A DNA stretch of 64,000 nt from Pseudisothecium myosuroides (GCA_951799445.1 OX637296.1:8308001-8372000), one strand, 5' to 3'. Shown: positions 1-11,959, counted from the stretch's first letter. Made by a program: numbers and translations. Notes: a model not told the origin generated them from the letters alone.

Positions 1-1635
1 GGAGAACTAATAGATAAACCCTGGGGGTTTAAAGAGGAACGGATGATTCGAGAGCTGTTGGGAAAACTCTCGAATCAGTTCGATAAGACCATCCGCGGAA
101 TTCCGGGCAGTTGGACGGTAGAGATGTGGAGGTCCGTGTACGACTTCTGGTCAGGAGGTCGGGGGATGGCCATCTCGAAGGAGGGATACACTCGAGGGAA
201 GTTCCGGAGCACGGTGGACTCAAAGGATGGGCATGCGGTCGCAGATTGTTTGGACGACCGGCATCGCAATCTTTTGCAGTTCTTGATTCCGATCATCCAC
301 CCGGAGAAGTCGACGAGGGTGACGATTGCCATCGGGAACCTGATTTTCGGAGCCCTGAGCGGGGAACGGAAAGTGGACTAGGCCAGGATCTTTTCCGATC
401 TGGTCAGCCGTCTGGTTCCAAAGATCGGAGGAAGTAGGCCAACTCCGTTGAGTCCCTACATCTTCCATCTTTACAAGCATAACCAACTCCTCACGGATAC
501 GGAGGAGAAGGAGTGGAAGACTCAGGAGTCACTCCTGAAGTATGGGAAATCGGAATCGGAGGAAGAGCAGGAGGAAGTATCCGGTTCCGATGAAGAAGAA
601 GAAGAAGAAGAGGAGGAGCAACACCGGCCGCAGCACAAGCAGCAGAAGACGACGCCTCCTCACCGGAGAGGAACCCCAACCCCTCCGGGAGAGACATCCA
701 ACCCTGGGAAGAAACCGGTCTATGAAGAACCGGGTGCTTCCGGATCGGATCCGATGGATCCGTTCAACCAGCTGATCAACATCTTGAGCGATGTGCGAGC
801 AGACTGGACAGTGAAGAAGCTGGTTCTAAACCAGATCAGTGAGCTGGTGGGAGCACCAGCGGATAGCAACCTCGCAGGAGTGGTTGCAGAGTACATCTCC
901 AGCCCGGATGAGATCCGGAAGCAAGAAGCGGAGATACGACGACTCCAAGAGGAGAATGAGTCGTTGAAGACGGAACTGTTGCTCTTCAAGGAGGACATGG
1001 CCACCACTCGAGAGATGGCAGAGGCTACCCGGAAAGTAGCTGAGGACGTGAAGGCCACTTTTGGGGCAACCGGAGAGGCCGTCACCAAGTCAAAGCTGTT
1101 TGACAAGGGAGTCCTCAAGGACAAGAAGATATCCGGAACCAGGTTGGTCCGGATCTTGACGGACTACTCCGAGAAGGTGGAATTGGTGATGGTGGAAGCA
1201 CGGGAGGCAGCAAACCGGATGGAGGAGAGCAGCCAAAAGCTGAACGGAGTGACGTTGTCACGGTCGTTCCATCTGCCCGACCTTTCAATGCCCGGGTCTT
1301 TTCCGAACGTGGGCATTCAGACGGAAGGAAAGGATCGGACTCCCTAGTCAAAGAAGAGTGGGAGGAAGCTCGCCAACACCATCAACTTAGATTCGTCATT
1401 GGATCTCCCAGATCGTGAAACCGGGGAGCGGAACCGGAATCTGATGGACGTCTTCGAACAGCTTGGAGCGGAAACTCCCAGGAGTCCCACACTAAACCAG
1501 GGACAGGATCAAAGTATGGATCTGACCCCGGATTAGGGTGCGGATCAAGGTCTAGATTAGAGCGTGGACCAAGGCAGAGACCAAGTTATGGACGAAGGAA
1601 CGGATCAAGGAATAGATCCGGTTGTGTTAGGATAG
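1..1635 (+). pseudogene. Decayed acidic/coiled-coil repeat-element ORF, 5' end outside window
   Basis: Frame 1 is open from base 1 to 1632 except for TAG codons at 379, 1345, 1534 and 1558, and it ends at TAG 1633. No TAA or TGA occurs in frame. The first part (to about 540) is a compact domain I do not recognise. It is followed by a Glu-rich run near 555-620, a Pro-rich linker, a segment from about 760, and a heptad-rich, probably coiled-coil stretch near 910-1240. The tail after 1500 is a degenerate Asp-Gln repeat in which two TAGs sit where Gln is expected. This looks like a structural (gag-like) or accessory protein of a mobile element, but no catalytic motif is visible. CAG-to-TAG decay is the simplest reading; suppression of TAG is the alternative. 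Confidence 0.5.
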
Positions 1636-2990
1636 ATAGGATTTAGTTTTGTAAATATTTGTTAGTTAGGACCGGACCGGATTTGATCCGGTGTGTCTGG
1701 TCTGGATCGGATGTTTTCCGGTCTGGCCGGCTCGGCAGGGACCGAAAGTTCCGCGCGGACTTTCTATGGCCCTTTTTGTTGACTTTTGAGTTTTAAAGTG
1801 TATATTAGTCAGTCTCTGCGAAGGAGACTGGGAGTCTTTTCTCTTGAGTTTTTGTGTGTTTTCTATTGACTTCTTGTTGTACGTCTCTCCCGCGCGTGGC
1901 AGGGCTGTTTTGGTGAGGATTTAGAAAAATGTATGCAGATTCTAGAGAGATTTCTCCCCTTAGTGTGTTTGTTTTGCTCTTATGTGCATGTGAGTAGGTA
2001 TTCTAAGTGTTGGGAGTGGATTTCAGTTCCTCAGCACCTCTACAGTTCACGATTCCGGGCGAGAAAATCGTTGTTAGGCTAGGCGGATAGGGAAGGAGTC
2101 CTTAGTCGCGCTAGAGCTCCTGGATAGGAAATCCGGTTGAGTGTCCGATCTCCCGTGAGGTCTCGCTGCCCTAGTTGGTAAACGGGAGAGCTTTAGTTGA
2201 TGTTGGAACGGACGAGTCCACTTGTAACCACCTAACTTCGCACGGAGGGAACTTGGCATCAAGGTCGTTGTAGTATGAGAGGATCGTACGGGGGGTCTTT
2301 GTGTGACCTGCAAACCGGATCGTTGTCCGGGTGGCTGTGAGAGATCAAACCGGATCCGAGCTAGTATAGGAAGTAGTGGATTAGAGAAGTGGGTCTTCAG
2401 CCACTATAAGTCACGGAAGGAGTGGCGGGCCTGCCACTCTCAAAAGCAAGCGGCGAACCCTCTGATGGTGAAACAGAGGCAAAACTAAACCGAAATGGAG
2501 TGAGAGTACGTGTGAGAGGACCGGATCGGATTGGTCCAGAAGAGTTCTAGGATCCGAAGTTGTAGGATCCTAGGTTGTGGTAGTTTTACAGGACCGAATA
2601 GCTTGACAGACCGGAAGAAATAGAGAGAGGTCTGGTTGTTGTTTTGGTATATTGTTGTTTCCGGTTTTAGATCTAGGACCGGAAAGTAGGAATTGGAGAC
2701 TGACAGGAGCTTAAGTTAGGAATAGAGCTTGACACTTCACAGAATCTCGTGGGTTCGATCTTTAGAGTCATTTTGTTATGCTTTAGAGTGGTTTTTGGGA
2801 GTATAACAGGGAATTCACTTACTCTGTGCTGCGACAAGAGGCACTGAAGATCAAGTTACAAGTAGACAATTGTTCTCTTTACTTATGACAAAAACAGAGC
2901 TCTAGTCTCTCATTCACTTGCCAGCATTAAGTCATACGAGAATGCAAATAGCAAATTTCTTCCTCAACAATAATGGTGAATCCATTGGAC
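1636..2990. other. Non-coding stretch rich in CCGG/CCGGAT motifs
   Basis: No convincing ORF. Purine-rich, more GC than the DNA downstream, with recurring ccggat and ggaccgg words (for example about 1670-1740 and 2520-2690). The same words occur in the decayed ORF just upstream, so this is probably the non-coding 3' part or LTR of the same element. I could not find terminal repeats. Confidence 0.35.
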
Positions 2991-3324
2991 CCCACAAGAT
3001 CCTCCAAACATACGATGAATCTGGCATTACTCAAAAGGGTATTCGGCAATCTACAAGAAATTCAAAAACAGGCTGCAGTATGCTGGCAAGAACTTGAGAT
3101 TCGGATGCCTCCCCAATCCTCATAAGGTCTCTATTCTTAGGGTTGAAATGAATTCTAAGTTGATCGACCTCATTGGAGATTTCTACACCATTGACATAGA
3201 AGTCAAAGTTCCACAAAAGAACAAAGATACACGAAGACTGCATTTGAATGAGTTCAATACTTTCTTTGCCGACTTAGAGAGCGTGCAACGCACCATGGTG
3301 AAGTTGTATGGGATAACTCTTTGA
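2991..3324 (+). pseudogene. Hypothetical ORF fragment cut by element X
   Basis: A 76-codon frame at 3094-3324, with coding-like sequence just upstream, ends at the insertion point of element X. The last coding-like residues include FFADL. Related words occur in the flanks of X' (minus strand, about 24880-24950 and 30165-30230), so these appear to be diverged copies of one unit. The family is not recognised. The final codons and stop come from the start of X, so the natural C-terminus is missing. Confidence 0.3.
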
Positions 3325-4890
3325 GCCCTTAAGTTAGCACTTCGAGCTCTGGGTTTATTTTTTGCGATTTATTGTTAGTTTTTAGTATTAATTCATGCAA
3401 AATAACATGAATTAGTAGTTGAGAGGAGTTTGGTAGAAGTCCCTACCAAATTAGTGAGGAGTCTTTCTAAAATTATGGAAAATATAAAATACTCTGCTTT
3501 TCTATGTTTAAGTCTTAGTTTAGTGTCTTAGAGTCCATATTAATGTTTTAGAGAAATGTAAGGATGTGAGAATTAGCCAGTTATAGTGTCTTGTCCATAT
3601 AAAACTCGACATGTGAGTACATGTGACATCTTGGCTAAATCATAAGAGTCTATGTTCAGGTTTAGAAGTGTCTAGATCCAATTCATGTGGAAATTGGACT
3701 AGTTATATGAAGACCTACAAATGTTGAAGAATACGAATCAGAATGCAAAGGAGATGAAGGGCGAGGTGATTGGAGCTTACAGAAAGGTGCTTTTAGGATA
3801 AAAGCATGCCAAGAGATCCACAGTAGAACTAATCATCCACAACAAACACCGGTACCAGACTAATTTCCCCCTCGAACGGAAATTATTAAGAAATTGCTAA
3901 ATTTAGCATCTTTATTGGAGGTTTGGTTTTGCCCTTAGCTTTTGAACACTTCCTAGAAGATTGTCCAAAAGTTTCAGGATTTTACAAAACTCCACGATGA
4001 CTCCATGGGAAGTCAACCGCCTTTGAAATTGATGGTAATTTCATAGAAAATACCCAGACTGCGGTAAAATCTCACTAAAAATTAAATTAGAATTTTATAT
4101 ATTAAATAAGCGACCTGTCAAGTTTGAAGACTTTTTGATAGTCAGAAGTACCAGAATCGGCAACGACATCGAATTTAACAAGAATTTATAACATGGCGGC
4201 GGGTTGACCAGCGAACCAGGAGCTATCGGTGTCTGAATGTCACGAACAAGGAATGTTTTCTTACTCTCACGAACCTTCCAGGCAACCCTAGCCATTCAAT
4301 TTTCTTGGGAAATTCAAATTCCATTAGTTGGAATTTTGACTTTTCTTTGAAGTTACCATTAGTGGATTTTATGAGTATTTACAGCCTGGAAGAAGGGGGA
4401 ATGAGGTCTTCGGGATTAATTGGGGTCTTTTGAACGCGATGGCGCAATTGGTTTTCAATTAAGAGTTGTTCTCAAGAAGATAGGAAGAGTTCAGCCGTAA
4501 GTTTGACTTTTTTAGAGTAATTAGCGATAATTCAAAGGTAATTTCCTAAATATCTTGGTGTAAATTGAAGATTGGATTTTGTTAAGATTTCAAATCTTTT
4601 TTTTAAAAGCCAATTTAGATTAAACTAAGAATATTTGGAAATATCCTAGGGTTATTCACGAAATATCTCAAGGTCAAAATAGTTAATTTCCTAAATATCT
4701 TTGGGAAAAATCTTAGATTTTATTTGGACAAGATTTCCTTGCTAATTAAGGCTTGTTCTAGAAAATTCTAAGAATTAAACAAAGATTATTTAACAAATAT
4801 CTTAGGGTAGTTTAGACTTTAACTTAGGGTAGTTTTTGAGTAAAAACACTAATATCTCATGGTAAACTAAAGTGGTGGGCCTTCTAGCAA

Positions 4891-4900
4891 GTATATAAGG
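4891..4900 (+). promoter_or_regulatory. TATA box of element X
   Basis: gtatataagg with a C-rich tract just downstream. The same box is kept in X' (about 28335-28345, minus strand). Element B inserted only a few bases downstream, between the box and the presumed transcription start. Confidence 0.5.
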
Positions 4901-6195
4901 CCCCCCTCCAAAGCTCCCAATTTGTCACTTGGGACTCGTAGAATTATTTTTTTGGAAATTTGCAATTTAAAGTTGATAAAAGTATAGAAAAATCCATAAA
5001 AAGAGTGTAGAACCGAAATAGGGTTGTGTCATACCCATTATAGTATTTGGTCTAAATTTGTGTTTTTTATTTAGAATCCCCCAAACCTTGCCTAAAAATA
5101 GTATAGAAATAACGAAAAAGTTAGATTTGGAGGATTCGAGTCACACAGCCCCAAAAGGGCTAAATCCCACCATGAATGTGGCGATTCATGGCTAGGTCGG
5201 TCAGAGGGATCCACAGCGAGGCCACTAGGTCGGGTCCTAGAGTTAGATTTAGAATTCCCCATTAAATCGACAAATTCCCAAAATCCCGATTGTTAGCATG
5301 TAGGAGCCACTCATGCAAGACCGGGCCCGTGGAGGAATCTATAGCCCAAGGATGGTGTTCTAGGGTGATTCCCATGCCAGGAGTCCAACGGCGAAATCGG
5401 TTCATCAAGATTCCTCCACCTGCAGAAGATTCCCGCACCGTCGCTAATTCAAGGAGATGTCCAGTTTAAATATCCATTGACCAATCGTACCAGGTACGGA
5501 AACACACCTGCACGTCTTTCATGCAACTCCCTGAGAGGTCACGTGAAAAATCTCGGCATCTTTCGACTTACAGAAGAACCTTTTTCCGGGTAGTCAACCC
5601 TCCTAACCTCCAACGGGAATTTCATGGAAATTATCCAGGTTACAATAAAATCTCACTAAAAATTAGACTAGCTTGTTTTATGTTAAGAATGCATTCCATG
5701 AAGTTTCATGACATTCCGATAGCGGCAAGTACCCGAACCGGCGAGATTCCTCGGGAATTAACCACGTGGCGGGGTCCCCGCCGCATTGACCGGCATTCCG
5801 GGACCATACGATGGAGAAACGAAGTCAACCAAAAATCCTTTCCAACTCTCTCGCACCTACCGGAGACCCTAGGCTATTCACATTTCTCAAAATAGGAGAC
5901 CCCCAAGATCTAGGATTTTACCACAATTTGGTTTTTAAACTAAATTAGCCTACGATGGGTTTTGAGCCTCGCTATGGGGGGTAAGGGAGTTGTTGGACTA
6001 AACACGACAATCTGGATCCAACGGCGCAATCCGTTCGACGATTGGAGCTAATCTCCAAAAGTTAGGATGTTGGTCTAGCATAGATGGTAGAAGTAGAAAT
6101 TTAGGATGTAGGATGAAAATCTTTGAGGATGAGGATGAAAATCCCCGTTGATAAGGTTACCTTAGAGCTTTAGAGAGAGGGGTGAGCCCTTGGGA

Positions 6196-6210
6196 AATCT
6201 ATATAAAGGC
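6196..6210 (+). promoter_or_regulatory. TATA box of element B
   Basis: aatctatataaaggc, followed within about 40 bp by a CT-rich initiator-like tract. B' keeps an equivalent ctatataag on the minus strand near 21875. Its position, about 1.3 kb into the element, resembles that of the box in X. Confidence 0.5.
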
Positions 6211-6644
6211 CCCATTTCTCTCTCTAAAACACCCCCAATTCTTGTTTTGGGTCCGTGGGTCCAAGTTATTTTGGATATTTTGGCGTTTGAAGCCAAAAAC
6301 CTCTACAGTGTTTTCGGAGCACTTTTGGCTCCATTGTTGCTTATTTTCAAGCTTTGAAGGTCCTTGGGGGTCCTTCTATCTTGCTTTGTGTACTCTTTTG
6401 TGAAGTTTTTGGTACCTTGTTGTAAGTGGAGAGCCTCTCTCTCCCTCTTGTACGTGTTGTGGTCTAACTTGTGAAGTTTAAGAGTCTTTTTTGTATCTTG
6501 CACTAATCCTAAAGTCACCCCCCACCGTACCTTGGCGATGCCGCTTTGGGGGGCCTTTAGCGTATGAGCTTTGTGTTGCCATGTGGTCTAACTTGTGTGT
6601 TTTCCTCTTTGTGTTTTTTCTTACATCCTCTTCTAACCTTCTCC

Positions 6645-7010
6645 TTGTTGAGTGGACCCCCCTCCGGAACGGCGAAGCTTTGAACCTCCTTGTACATGTT
6701 TTTTTTTAAGTTTATTCTAAACCCTCTTTTAATCTTCTCCTTGTTGAGTGGACCCCCCTCTGGGACGGCGAAGCTTTGAACTCATGTGTGATTTTCTTTC
6801 AAAGTTTAGTTTTTTTCCCTCTTTAAAAGTCTCTCTCATTGTGTGGACCCCCCTTGGGAACGGCGAAGCTTTGAACTAGTGTCAAAGTAGAAGTCCTAAA
6901 GCGTGTGTTAAAAGTGTAGACGATAGAGCTTTGAACCCCCCGGGGTGTCAAGAAGTCCTAAAGTTGGTGTTAAAACCAATTTAACGGCGAAGCTTTGCAC
7001 CTACCCTGTG
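6645..7010 (+). repeat. Tandem repeats with GGCGAAGCTTTGAAC core
   Basis: About six diverged units, each combining a gtggaccccc word, an ac-ggcgaagcttt core and a spacer. The inverted counterpart is at about 21080-21430. A single related cggtgaagctttcacc lies in element X near 10420. Consensus and function are unclear. Confidence 0.6.
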
Positions 7011-8105
7011 TTTAGTTCCAAAGTCTAGTTTCCAAGACCTTTGTGGAAACCTCCAGAATTTAGCTTCCAAGATATGTAGGTTCCTTTGCATTTGTCTAGT
7101 GCAGTGTCTTCCAAAGTTTTATTTAGTTTAGTTGTTTCCAAGGTCTTAGTAAGTTTAGTACCCGCGAGGTTTTATTCCTCCCTAGCCTTAGCAAAAATCC
7201 AGTCTTAAAATAGCCTTAGCCAAAAATCCAGTTTTTTTAGAACCAGCATACAACCCAGCCAACATCAGGACTAGCATACAGCCCAGCAACATGAGGACCA
7301 GCATACAGCCGAGTACATCAGGACCAGCGTACAGCAGCAACATCAGAGCCAACGGAGGAAAAAAAAGTATTAATAAAAAAATTAATTAATTAAATTAATT
7401 TTTTTGTTAACCAGCCCCCAGCCAGCCAGCCGGAAGCCAGCCAGCCGGGAAGCAGGCAGGCAGGCTCGGTGGTCCAACACTCAGTCCAGATCGGTCTCCC
7501 CCTTTTTTGAACTCAATTTTTGGTCTTTTGGTTTTTGGTTTTTGAGTTCTCTCAAACTAAAACAAAAATCAAAACTAAAACACAACAAAGATGTTGGACT
7601 AACCTATTACTAGCTAGGGGAGGAGGAGGATTAGGGTCTAAACCAAAAAGGGAAAAGGGAGAAAAGAGCGAAGCACCACCGTACCTGCACACAAAATTGT
7701 TTCCTCTCACCACTCACACCTACACACAATGGAAGGAGATTAGGAGAGGAGGAGAAGAAGTAGGCGAAGGAAGGTAAGAGACGATAAATAGTGACCTAGG
7801 TTTAGGATAGGTAGGCTTTAGGAAGAAATCTTAGAAAATTGTGGTGACCGTTGAGAGGAGGATTAGGATGACACAAAGGCAAAATTGTGTAAGAGGATAG
7901 TTGGCATCTTAAAACCTCCTTATAGTTTGAGACCATAGTGTAAGACTCATAAAAGCTTAGGTGGAATAGTGCTAGTGTAGAAGAAGGAGGAAGAAAGAAA
8001 AGAAAGGAGGAAGGGAAAGAGGGAGTTTAGATCATCAAAAATTGTAATATTTTCTAAATAAGCGGTGAGCTTGGAGAAAATCCAAAACAAAAATCAAAGA
8101 CTACC

Positions 8106-8168
8106 ATGGAGCATGAGGACGTACATGTGGACGTGGACGAGGTTATTTTCAAAACCGGTAGTGAAGAG
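8106..8168 (+). CDS. Putative micro-exon of element B (21 codons, acidic)
   Basis: The ATG sits in a good context (accATGG) and opens 21 acidic codons beginning MEHEDVHVDVDE. The frame runs exactly into a splice donor, gag|gtgagt, in phase 0. B' has the same peptide at 19751-19813 with one silent change (CAT/CAC) and the same donor. No downstream partner exon was found in B. It may be a leader exon for a protein encoded downstream in a complete element. Too short for family assignment. Confidence 0.35.
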
Positions 8169-8379
8169 GTGAGTTTTTGATTTAATCTTTGATGTTTCTC
8201 TCTAATTAGCATTTATTTTCCTAATCAGCCCTCAGAGCGTGATTAGCATCCGAGATTAATGCAAATTAGAAGTTTAGATTCAAAAAGTTATAGATTAGGA
8301 ATAGAGGTTTCCAAAAACATATTACACTTAGGATTTGGCTTTAAATCGACCACGTTAGGCTAAGTTAAGCGGTAGGGGG

Positions 8380-9480
8380 TAGGACGGAGGAATTTTGAGT
8401 AAAATTCATCTACAAAGAATCATGGATGGAACTTAGGGGTTTAAATTAGAATGAGGATTTAGGATTAAAATTAGGGATTAATTAGCGATTAGAATTAGAA
8501 TCAATTTACATTTTTATTTCTTAAAGTTAAAATTCTAAGGTCAAAATCTAGAGTTAATTTGGGAAGTTAAAAAGTAGACTTAATTTGGAAGTGTAACTTA
8601 GGGGGTTAAAATTCCCAGTGAAACCGTAGGGTAGTTTAGAAAAGGAAGTTAGGGTTAATTAGGAGTAAAAAATCCGAGTAAGAAGTAGAAATTAAAAGTA
8701 AAAAACTTTAGACTAAAATTAGGAGGTAGAAATCACGAGTAGAAATAGAAGTTAGATCTTGAAGTTAGAAATTCGAAATTAGAGTGAATGTTAGAGGTCA
8801 AAAGCTAGAGTAAAATTTAGAAGTAAAACTTGAAGTAACATTTAGAGTTAATCTAGGATTAAAACGATAGGATTAAATTGGGAAGTAGAAAGTCAAAAGC
8901 CTAGAGTCAAAAGTTAAGATTAAATTTAAAGGTTAAACTTTAGAGTCAATTGGGAAGTAAAAAATTAGCGTAAAAAGCTAAAGTGAAAAGTGAAAAGTTA
9001 TAGTTAGATTTAGAAGGTAAATCTTAGAGTTAGTTGGAAGTAGAAAAACCTAGAGTCAAAGTGAAAACGTAGGGTCAAACCTAGAGGTTAAAATTTGGGA
9101 TTAAATTTAGAAGTAAAGATTTAGAGTTAAAAGTCAAAAACCTAGAGTCAAATTAGGAGTAAAAATCTATAGTAAAAAGTGAAAAGTTAGAGTTAACTTT
9201 AAAAGGATAAATCTTAGAGTAGTTTAGAAATAAGAATATAGAATTAAAAGTGAAACTTAGAATTACCCTAGAAGGTTAAAACTTGGGAGTTAGGATTTGA
9301 AGTTGATTTAGAAGTAAAAACCTAGAGTCAAAAGTCAAAACATAGAATAGAAGTCGGTAATTAATACCTAGAACCAAGCTGAAGAAGTAAAATCTGGAGT
9401 TACATTAAGAAGTTGGAACTTAGGGGTAGCTTTTAAAAGTAGAACTTCTAGGTGGAGTCTTAGAAACCCAAGATAGTCTT
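8380..9480 (+). repeat. Degenerate A-rich tandem array in element B
   Basis: Words such as ttagagttaa, agtcaaaa and cctagagtc recur every 25-45 bp with many changes. The inverted counterpart lies at about 18560-19480. No coding sense. Confidence 0.6.
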
Positions 9481-11325
9481 AGGGGTTCATGGAAGGAACA
9501 TAGGGGTTCCCCTTTTTACGTAGTTAGGGACGTTAGAAATGACGCCAACTACCCAGTCGACCCTCGACATAAGATAGATAGTTAGGGAGTTAGAAGTTTA
9601 CCATTACCCCTAAGCTTGCAGTTACCTTGTGAGATATTACATGCATTCTAATTATTCGCTGCCATCCACGACACTTAGGAAACGTTAGCAAAAAAGATCC
9701 ATTACTTGGAAGGCACAGTGGACCGCGCTCACATCACCCCCATATATTAAAAATTGTGGATAAAGGCATAGAACCTGGTCGGTGTTCGCTTTATTACCAA
9801 GGGTGGGTAATCTAGCGCCCACACCCCTCCAAAGTTTCTCATATCCCATTATCTGCCTACCGACATTCTGTCGGAGTGTAAACACTCTCTTTTGTTCACT
9901 TTGCTTACCGGCTTTGTCGGAAGCATTTAGTTAGATTAAATTTTGGTCATCTTTTGCTCATTTTGCTTTTTTTGCCTTCTTTTAATGGAGGATTTGGTTA
10001 GAGGACTCGGGGTTTCCTTTTCAACCATCAAAACCACACTAAAACCACACTTTTGGGAGGTTTCATCTCCAACACTTTGATACTTTTGTTTGCATACTAA
10101 TTTTATATTTGAAACAGCACTTGAGTCAGAATTCTTAAGGCGGTGAAGCTAGTTTTCACCAAAAGATTCTAACACTTAAAATACTGACCAAACTTCGTTG
10201 TATAACAAAGTTTGGTTTGACCTAATTCCTAATTTTTGGTTTAAATACTTTCATGTGTACCTCATCTAGGAATTAAAACTATTGGACACCTTGGGAATTT
10301 TTTTAGTCCTTAATGTTTGGTTTAAACATTTTCATGTGTACCTCCTTTAAGGATTAAAACATTCATGTAGCCATTTGGAACCATATTTCACGAGTTTAGC
10401 CTGGGGTTGCTCCCGCACGGTGAAGCTTTCACCTCAACACAAAATTTACCTTGAATAATTTAAAAGGGAAAGGTATAATTGAGGAAAACCCTCGACGTGT
10501 TGGCTACTTAAGCCAAGAACTCACACCCAATGGCTCCCTTTCTTCCGCCAAAATTTGCTCATTTTGCTTTTTATTTTGTTTTGCCAAAGTTATGAATTTT
10601 AGTTGATGTTTTAGTTTTAGTTTTAGTTTAGTTGCCTTGCTTAGTCATTATACCAAAAAACAAAAAAACACTTAGTTTAGTTAATTTTTAGTTATATTAT
10701 TCTGAGTAGCCTAGTTTAGATGTTTTTTTAGTTAATCAATTAGTTTTTGTTTTTTTTAGAACCAGCAAGTCTAGTTCGAAAATCCAGAACCAGTAGTCTA
10801 GTTCGAAAACCAGAACCAGCAGTCCAGCTCGAAGGAGCAACTGACGGGGATGGGCTTTGGGAACGGGTTGGAGGCTGCGGCGAGTGGCGGCGAGTGGCGC
10901 CTCGCCACGTGGCGACGGAGGCCAAGCTCCATTCGGGTGTGGAGTCCAATTCGGTACAACAAAGAGCCGACAGTTGGGTAGCTCGGTGTGTGGAGTCCAG
11001 TCCGAATTTTGACAGTCCTTCGGGAGGTTGAAGTTCAGTTCAAATTTTGGAACCATCAAACGTAAATCAAATTAAGGTCAGGCCTTTGCTCACCACACCA
11101 ACCAATTTTGGTTTTTGTTCTAAAATTTGGCCTATCACTCTCAAAATTCAAGACTAACTATACACACACAAACTCACAAAAACTCCATCGCCACCTTCTA
11201 AATGACAACAAAATTTGAGTTGAAACACATTTAAAGAAAACAAAGTGGCGGCTTGAGGAAGAATTAGGATTAAAAAACTAATACTTATAACAATCTAACT
11301 ATTTACGTGGATTTTGGTTTTGTTT

Positions 11326-11585
11326 TGTTGTGCTTTTCCTATTCATTTACTATTCATTTTGGATTTGTTTTGGTTTTTATTCCATTACTATTCATTTACT
11401 ATTCATTTTGGAACAAATTTTTTTTTTATTCTTTTTTTTACTATTCATTTACTATTCATTGTGGATTTGGCGCGGTTTTTTATTCCTTTCCTATTCATTT
11501 TGGGACAATTTGTTGATTTTTATTCTTTCTTTACTACTCCTTTACTATTCATTTGGAATAGTTCTTTGGTTTTATTCCTCTTACT
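11326..11585 (+). repeat. TATTCATTT tandem array in element X
   Basis: Repeated ttactattcattt words with pyrimidine spacers, matched by an inverted array at 26404-26645 in X'. Short hydrophobic frames here are by-products of the repeat. Confidence 0.7.
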
Positions 11586-11959
11586 ATTGAAGAATTTGTT
11601 TTTTTCTATCAATTAGGATTTTTGGAAGGAATTAGTAGGTTGAATGTTGATTTAGGTTTTGTTTTATTAGGCCTAATAAGCCAAATAGAAAAAGACAAAA
11701 AGTCAACAAAACTATTAGATTAGTCCAATAAAAATTAATAAACTAATGAATAACAAATATTCATTAGGATATTACTAAATTGGAAAATATTAATCTTTTA
11801 GTTTAACTCTCGAATAAAATAAACCTTCAAGGTATTTGGCAATAGGGCCTTGAAGTTTACTTTATTCTAAAGAGTTGTTTAAAAACCAACTAAAAACCAT
11901 TGGAAAGAGATTTTTCCAACATTCTGACACCGAATTCTCATTACACAGACGGATCACAC

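Larger units (their letters stand above)
4914..9823 (+). mobile_element. Element B (left copy), nested in X
   Basis: About 4.9 kb, inverted relative to B' (18195-23163) and nearly identical over long tracts; for example, 6303-6518 and 21555-21770 encode the same 71 residues. It is flanked by an 11-bp duplication, cccctccaaag, at 4903-4913 and 9824-9834. The right end is GCGCCCACA. The left end starts ctcccaattt, lacking the TGTGAG seen in B'. Inside are a TATA box (6200-6206), repeats with a ggcgaagctttgaac core (about 6650-7010), agaaccagca repeats (7240-7350), a 21-codon ORF ending at a splice donor (8106-8168) and an A-rich degenerate array (8380-9480). It has no enzymatic ORF. Confidence 0.55.

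Noticed and set aside
448..1347. Independent gene starting at 448
   Set aside because: The frame is continuous with upstream sequence from base 1, and the apparent start is a TTG just after an in-frame TAG.
1..1635. Possible integrated plant virus gene
   Set aside because: No viral movement, coat, protease or reverse-transcriptase motif is visible; a mobile-element origin is simpler.
11307..11616. Three overlapping hydrophobic ORFs resembling membrane proteins
   Set aside because: By-products of a TATTCATTT tandem array, open in all frames.
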